Shown here piece after piece: positions 60,090 to 64,000 of a stretch of DNA of 64,000 bases; the first letter of the stretch is position 1; each line of letters starts with the position of its first letter. The stretch covers positions 148,433,121-148,497,120 of the forward strand of contig CM056742.1 in assembly GCA_029851415.1 (NCBI GenBank). Reading direction: 5' to 3'. The notes beneath the pieces were generated by a model, which was not told the origin of the DNA, did not search any database, and saw only the letters and a list, made by a program, of their open reading frames with translations. The stretch is from Eretmocerus hayati. Taxonomy: Eukaryota > Arthropoda > Insecta > Hymenoptera > Aphelinidae. A program made the translations under genes and the position numbers.

Positions 60090-61220
60090 TCAAACATCGT
60101 GTTTTGAAACCGGTCATTCACGCAGACGATTGCGATTGAGAATTCAATTCCAAGATCGCATGAGTATCAAGCCAAGCAGGAAAATAAGCTTCTGTAGCTT
60201 CGCAACAGCTGATAACTTTATTAAGCCTTCCTGATCAGATATAAGTGCAGTGAACATCGTTGTGAAGTTTTGAACGCAAGAAAAAAAGATGGATGCGATG
60301 GCGTTGTGATGGTAGAAAGAGGAAATGGCTGTCGAGCAGAGCCTCAAATGTTATTACGAAATAACCGACTGCCTCGTTCTTTACGCCTGATATGCAAATC
60401 CCGTAGAAGATCGTAAGGACCTTAATTACAAGATCACGTCGATCTAACCGAAGCGCACATAGAGCACTTGACTTCAAACTGTTTCAGCTTGTAACATTAA
60501 TCCCTAGGTATAGGCATGCTTCGGCGAGTAGTTTTACCTTTACACGATTTTACGTTTGGCTAGACTCGGAAACTGGTTCTTGTCATGTGTGTAACTTATT
60601 GATCTTGACACAAGGTACTCGATCAAATTCTAAGTCGATGATTGCTTAGTGAAGTGCTGGTGATGTGACTTTTTTATTATGAATCGCAGTTTTTGACAAG
60701 GAAGTTTTGCCGAAGTATACTTTTAGGGGCTGCCATCAATCACATGAGGGGATTTTAATTTTTTATACTATAAAGATTTGAAGAGCGATATGAAATTTTT
60801 CTGCTATTCATTTCAAACTAAATGAACATCTAGATCGGAAGTCATGTCACTAAGTGACCGATTTGAGTCAAGTGTTGAATATTCCATCAAAGTAATAATT
60901 GGCTATGAAGAAGACAAGAAGGTCTTCCTCAAGGTCTGCCAATTCTTAATTTTTGCGAACCCAATTTTTGTGATATTCAAAAACGAATCTTATCTAGGAA
61001 GAAGTTACGTACAGAATGCAACAATTCAATAGAAAACCATTCTAAGCTGACTTATATGCAAAAACCTAGTATTTCCGACAAAACTTTAGCACTTCTCGTT
61101 CCCCATAGATTTGATACTAACAAATAACCGGAAACAGAGATAACAAAACGAGATTTGTTTTGGTCTCTCGCATATACTACGTATTGTAAGCCTCTCTTGG
61201 GGCTGCTCCATACCGGATCA
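60090..61220. other. unique AT-rich DNA
   Basis: No repeat, RNA or exon recognised; open frames are short and domain-free. Confidence 0.4.
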
Positions 61221-61225
61221 ATACC

Positions 61226-61387
61226 ATGGAAGCAGCGATGTTGGCGTCGTCGCTGCCATCATTCATGTTGTTGGGAGGATATACGTCGAAAAGAGAGCGA
61301 TGTCGCGACGATATACATTTCCATTTGCCGAACGAATTTTCGCTCTTCAATCACGTTCCGGTACTGCATTGTATCTATAGAGTTTGA
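61226..61387 (+). CDS. short open frame with strong start context
   Basis: ATG in an ACCATGG context opens 53 codons (MEAAMLASSLPSFMLLGGYT... to ...CIYRV, stop TGA 61385-61387). The N-terminus is hydrophobic and could be a signal peptide, followed by a charged SKRERCRDD segment. The patch is GC-richer than its flanks. No family is recognised. It may be a small secreted peptide, a first exon or chance. Confidence 0.25.
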   Translation: MEAAMLASSLPSFMLLGGYTSKRERCRDDIHFHLPNEFSLFNHVPVLHCIYRV

Positions 61388-61845
61388 ATAATATGATGCT
61401 CTCACTCAGCTCAAGAGGATGATGACTGATGCATTGTATCAGGTTTGTAGAACATTTGGTGTAAATGGAAAGGTTTGCTATAATTCAAATATGATTAGTT
61501 CACCGTGTACCACGTTCGTCGAACCAAATTTAATGAGTGATATTTATAATATGTATCTTTCAATTAAGGATTCATTAATTTGAGCTTCGGAAAAAAGTTC
61601 TTGCTCATAGAATCTTCGTGAAATTCACGAAACAAACTCGAGATTTACAGTGTTGCGTACAAAACCGTGAGATTGTAGAATGAGAAACCAGATATACATT
61701 GTTCCGATCGTTTTATTATGAATGCGTCAACGAATACCATCTAATATTCACTCAAAAATTATCTATCTACTATCGTTGAATCTGATGAAAAATTAATTCA
61801 ACTTTTACTCCATATGTCCTCGGCTAACTTACGAAGGAGTCCAAT

Positions 61846-61910
61846 CTAACAAAGGGAACACTAACCTTGCGGATCCCGAATTCAGATAAAATTCTGAGAA
61901 TCATCCGTAA
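61846..61910. mobile_element. partial relic of the CTWACAAGGGG MITE family
   Basis: CTAACAAAGGGAACACTAAC followed by CTTGCGGATCC aligns with the left end of the 1007-1174 element. No right end is visible, so the copy is truncated. Confidence 0.6.
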
Positions 61911-63720
61911 TGATAAACGATGGTATACAGTCGAACTTGTCTAAATGAGTTTTGAGTAACAGGGTGGTGATTCTTTCGGGATAGTGTTCTAAGTGGGACA
62001 AAAAACCGGCTCGAAGTGGGACAGTTTGCAAGCGATTGGCACCCTATACTTGGAACCAAGTTTGAGAAGAACTTTATTACTGGGACGCGATCTCAAAAAA
62101 ATACCCACGTTACCTGAACTCGAGGACCAGTCATGGATCATTTTCTGCTTTGATTTCTGATTTCATTTGTATTTCCATCATATTTGATTCACATGTATGA
62201 ACATCATACGGTATAATTGATAAACTGTTGACGTATATATGGACAAGTCAGTTTGTGGGGTCCATGGAAAACCAGCGTAACTGAGACTTGAATAGTTTTG
62301 ACCTTCTATATTTGGGAAACTGGATTACTGGAAAATTCCTCTATCTGGCAAAAAGTGTCGTCTCCTTCAGTTCCATTCAAACAAGTTCGATTGTATTTCC
62401 AAGGATATGTATGATCTCACGGGCATTCTATTCTGAGATATAACCATGAGGATTAGCACTGCGCATATTGATAAAAAGTCCACATTCACAAAAGTCATAT
62501 GTGATAATCAAACTGACAATGCTGATCTCCATCGCTGCAATACAGCATACAATTTTCATGGGATTAAATCCTGATGCCTCCATTTCTCACCTAAACGTGA
62601 TGGTTTGCACAGTTTCATCAAGACACGTCTTTCAGAAGGTTGGAACTCCCTTCGTAAGTCAGATGTTGATAAATCTACGGGTAACTTTACACTCTGAACG
62701 AATATTTTCTGAAAAACCATTGTCCAGGAATTAATGAAGAAATTTTCATGTTTCCTCAATGGTACAGTTACGACAAGCAGTTCATGGGAAAACATGAAAA
62801 AGTTGCTGTTGTTTCTACTTTTTTGATCCAAAAGTGAGATGTCCAATTTTTTCATCTATCTCAATCTGTACAAATGCAAGTCTCGACTCCCACCAACAGT
62901 CTTCGATTCCATAACTTTTGCAATCGCACTCCCAAACGGAAACCCGAATGTCGACTCACCAGTTTGAATCTGTTGTCTCGTATACTTTATGTTCCTTTTC
63001 TCTTCGGTTTTCTCTGGGTTCCCAAGAAAAGGCGAGTCAAACAAGAGCTGAACTCTCAGGGTCTCCAATATCAGTGGCGACTCTGATAACAAGAATTACA
63101 CAGCTTCAGAAGCTTGTATGGACTCTCGTCCGTCCTCGAACAAAAGTCGAGTAAAAGTGTGCTTGACAGGCGAGGGCAAGCTTTCTGTCCAGTCGTCTGA
63201 TAAAGAATGAGATATTATGGCCATGGACCATGTTGCCGCCTTCGAGATCCCTCTTTGAGAATGATCCGATTCTGTCGATTCCCTGACTTTATGTGCTAAT
63301 TTATCAATCTCGAATGTGTTTCCATCTTGACTGATATTGCATTTGAATGTTTGGGCTTCGGCGTTGATCTGTCATATTCATGGTTGCTGGTACAAGTTTG
63401 GGAATGGCCACAATAACTGGAATATTATTTTTGTATGTTACTATTGATAAACCGATATGAACTATATGTAACGAGCCTGAGAGACCAACGTATAAGTGAA
63501 CCAATTGACTATTCGCTTTACTAATTGTGAGACTAAGCTTCCCTGGACTATCGGTTCTGTAAGAGTTGCGATCGCAAGGCCATGTAGAGAATATATTGAA
63601 TATAATCTGTAAACTCAATAATGATATTCTTTTCAGATGATCACTCGGTCCATCATACATTTAGTAGCTACCCATAGGCTTGGATGGGATGAAACCTAAA
63701 CAAATCGAGGGAGTCTTCCG
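61911..63720. other. unique DNA, no gene recognised
   Basis: The minus-strand frame 63304-63660 (118 codons) is the longest open frame here. It contains no recognisable domain and its composition resembles the background. No repeats are evident. Confidence 0.35.
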
Positions 63721-63732
63721 TGCAAGGTACCG

Positions 63733-63775
63733 TAAGATGGGGTAACTTTGCCACAGGGGGGGTAACTTTGCCACA
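63733..63775. repeat. GGGGTAACTTTGCCACA duplicated motif
   Basis: TGGGGTAACTTTGCCACA and GGGGGTAACTTTGCCACA lie in tandem, separated by a G-run. It looks like part of a dispersed repeat that continues beyond what can be delimited here. Confidence 0.6.
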
Positions 63776-64000
63776 CCGCCGGGAAAAGATTTCAGAGGCT
63801 GCTGTAGGTGAGGTAGGGAATCTTATCGCTCTAGTAACAATTCCCTCCAGTAGGGACATGCGTGAGCTATGTTTTGCGCTCGCGGAAGGCAGCTCTAGAT
63901 GCCTCAGAGTTGTTTATAACCTATTTTTGTACCGCAGTGAGAGACAAGCAAAAAAATCTGGTCCCAAAAAATTAACCCAGTACGAGCACTTGGCGTCGAA

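Noticed and set aside
1..64000. CRISPR arrays, bacterial operons, ribosomal RNA genes, viral genes
   Set aside because: No regularly spaced identical short repeats with unique spacers, no ribosome-binding-site gene strings, no rRNA-like segments and no recognisable viral proteins. The direct repeat arrays are contiguous tandem repeats inside transposons.

Overview
This window is eukaryotic and looks like insect genomic DNA. It is AT-rich, has no long uninterrupted gene, shows GT/AG splice-like sites, contains a hAT (BED-finger) DNA transposon, many inverted-repeat (MITE or foldback) elements, tRNA-derived repeats and long microsatellites, and has short CpG-rich islands in an AT-rich background. 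A hymenopteran-like genome would fit, but that is only a weak inference. I found no complete protein-coding gene. The longest clearly meaningful coding sequence is a broken hAT transposase.

Layout. 1-4.3 kb: mostly unique DNA with a 168-bp MITE, two copies of a short dispersed repeat and one possible minus-strand exon with a Gln run. 4.3-6.0 kb: a 0.53-kb hairpin element next to a 1.09-kb foldback element filled with 80-bp tandem repeats. 6.2-13.75 kb: a nested stack of inverted-repeat elements. The outer shell has GGGTGATTC ends; inside it is a shell with GGCGATGCGG ends flanked by TTAA; inside that are a C-shell (0.97 kb, with a truncated first exon) and a GAGAA-rich shell; at the core is a 1.6-kb block of tRNA-derived repeats bounded by a 14-bp target-site duplication. 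14-20 kb: mostly unique, with a 153-bp tandem repeat and CpG-rich islands. 20.4-26.4 kb: four more hairpin elements or MITEs, two of them nested in the same order as the 6-14 kb stack, plus a (CT)n microsatellite.

26.67-35.25 kb: an 8.57-kb hAT element with near-perfect TIRs and a perfect 8-bp target-site duplication. Its transposase gene is split by a 5.9-kb palindromic insertion. That insertion is itself built from ~184-bp direct repeats, a GGCGATGCGG MITE, and an inner foldback made of 33-bp repeats in opposite orientations. 35.3-64 kb: mainly unique non-coding DNA with scattered MITEs (37.2, 40.7 and 61.8 kb), a GAGAA-rich repeat region (40.5-42 kb), a direct repeat pair (45.1-45.5 kb), a possible LINE reverse-transcriptase relic (52.4 kb), and CpG-rich islands with a few exon-like open frames.

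How it fits together. This is an intergenic or intronic graveyard of transposable elements. The recurring theme is hairpin elements inserted near the centre of older hairpin elements, seen at four loci. The hAT transposase is inactive (several stops and frameshifts), so nothing in the window looks able to mobilise these elements by itself.
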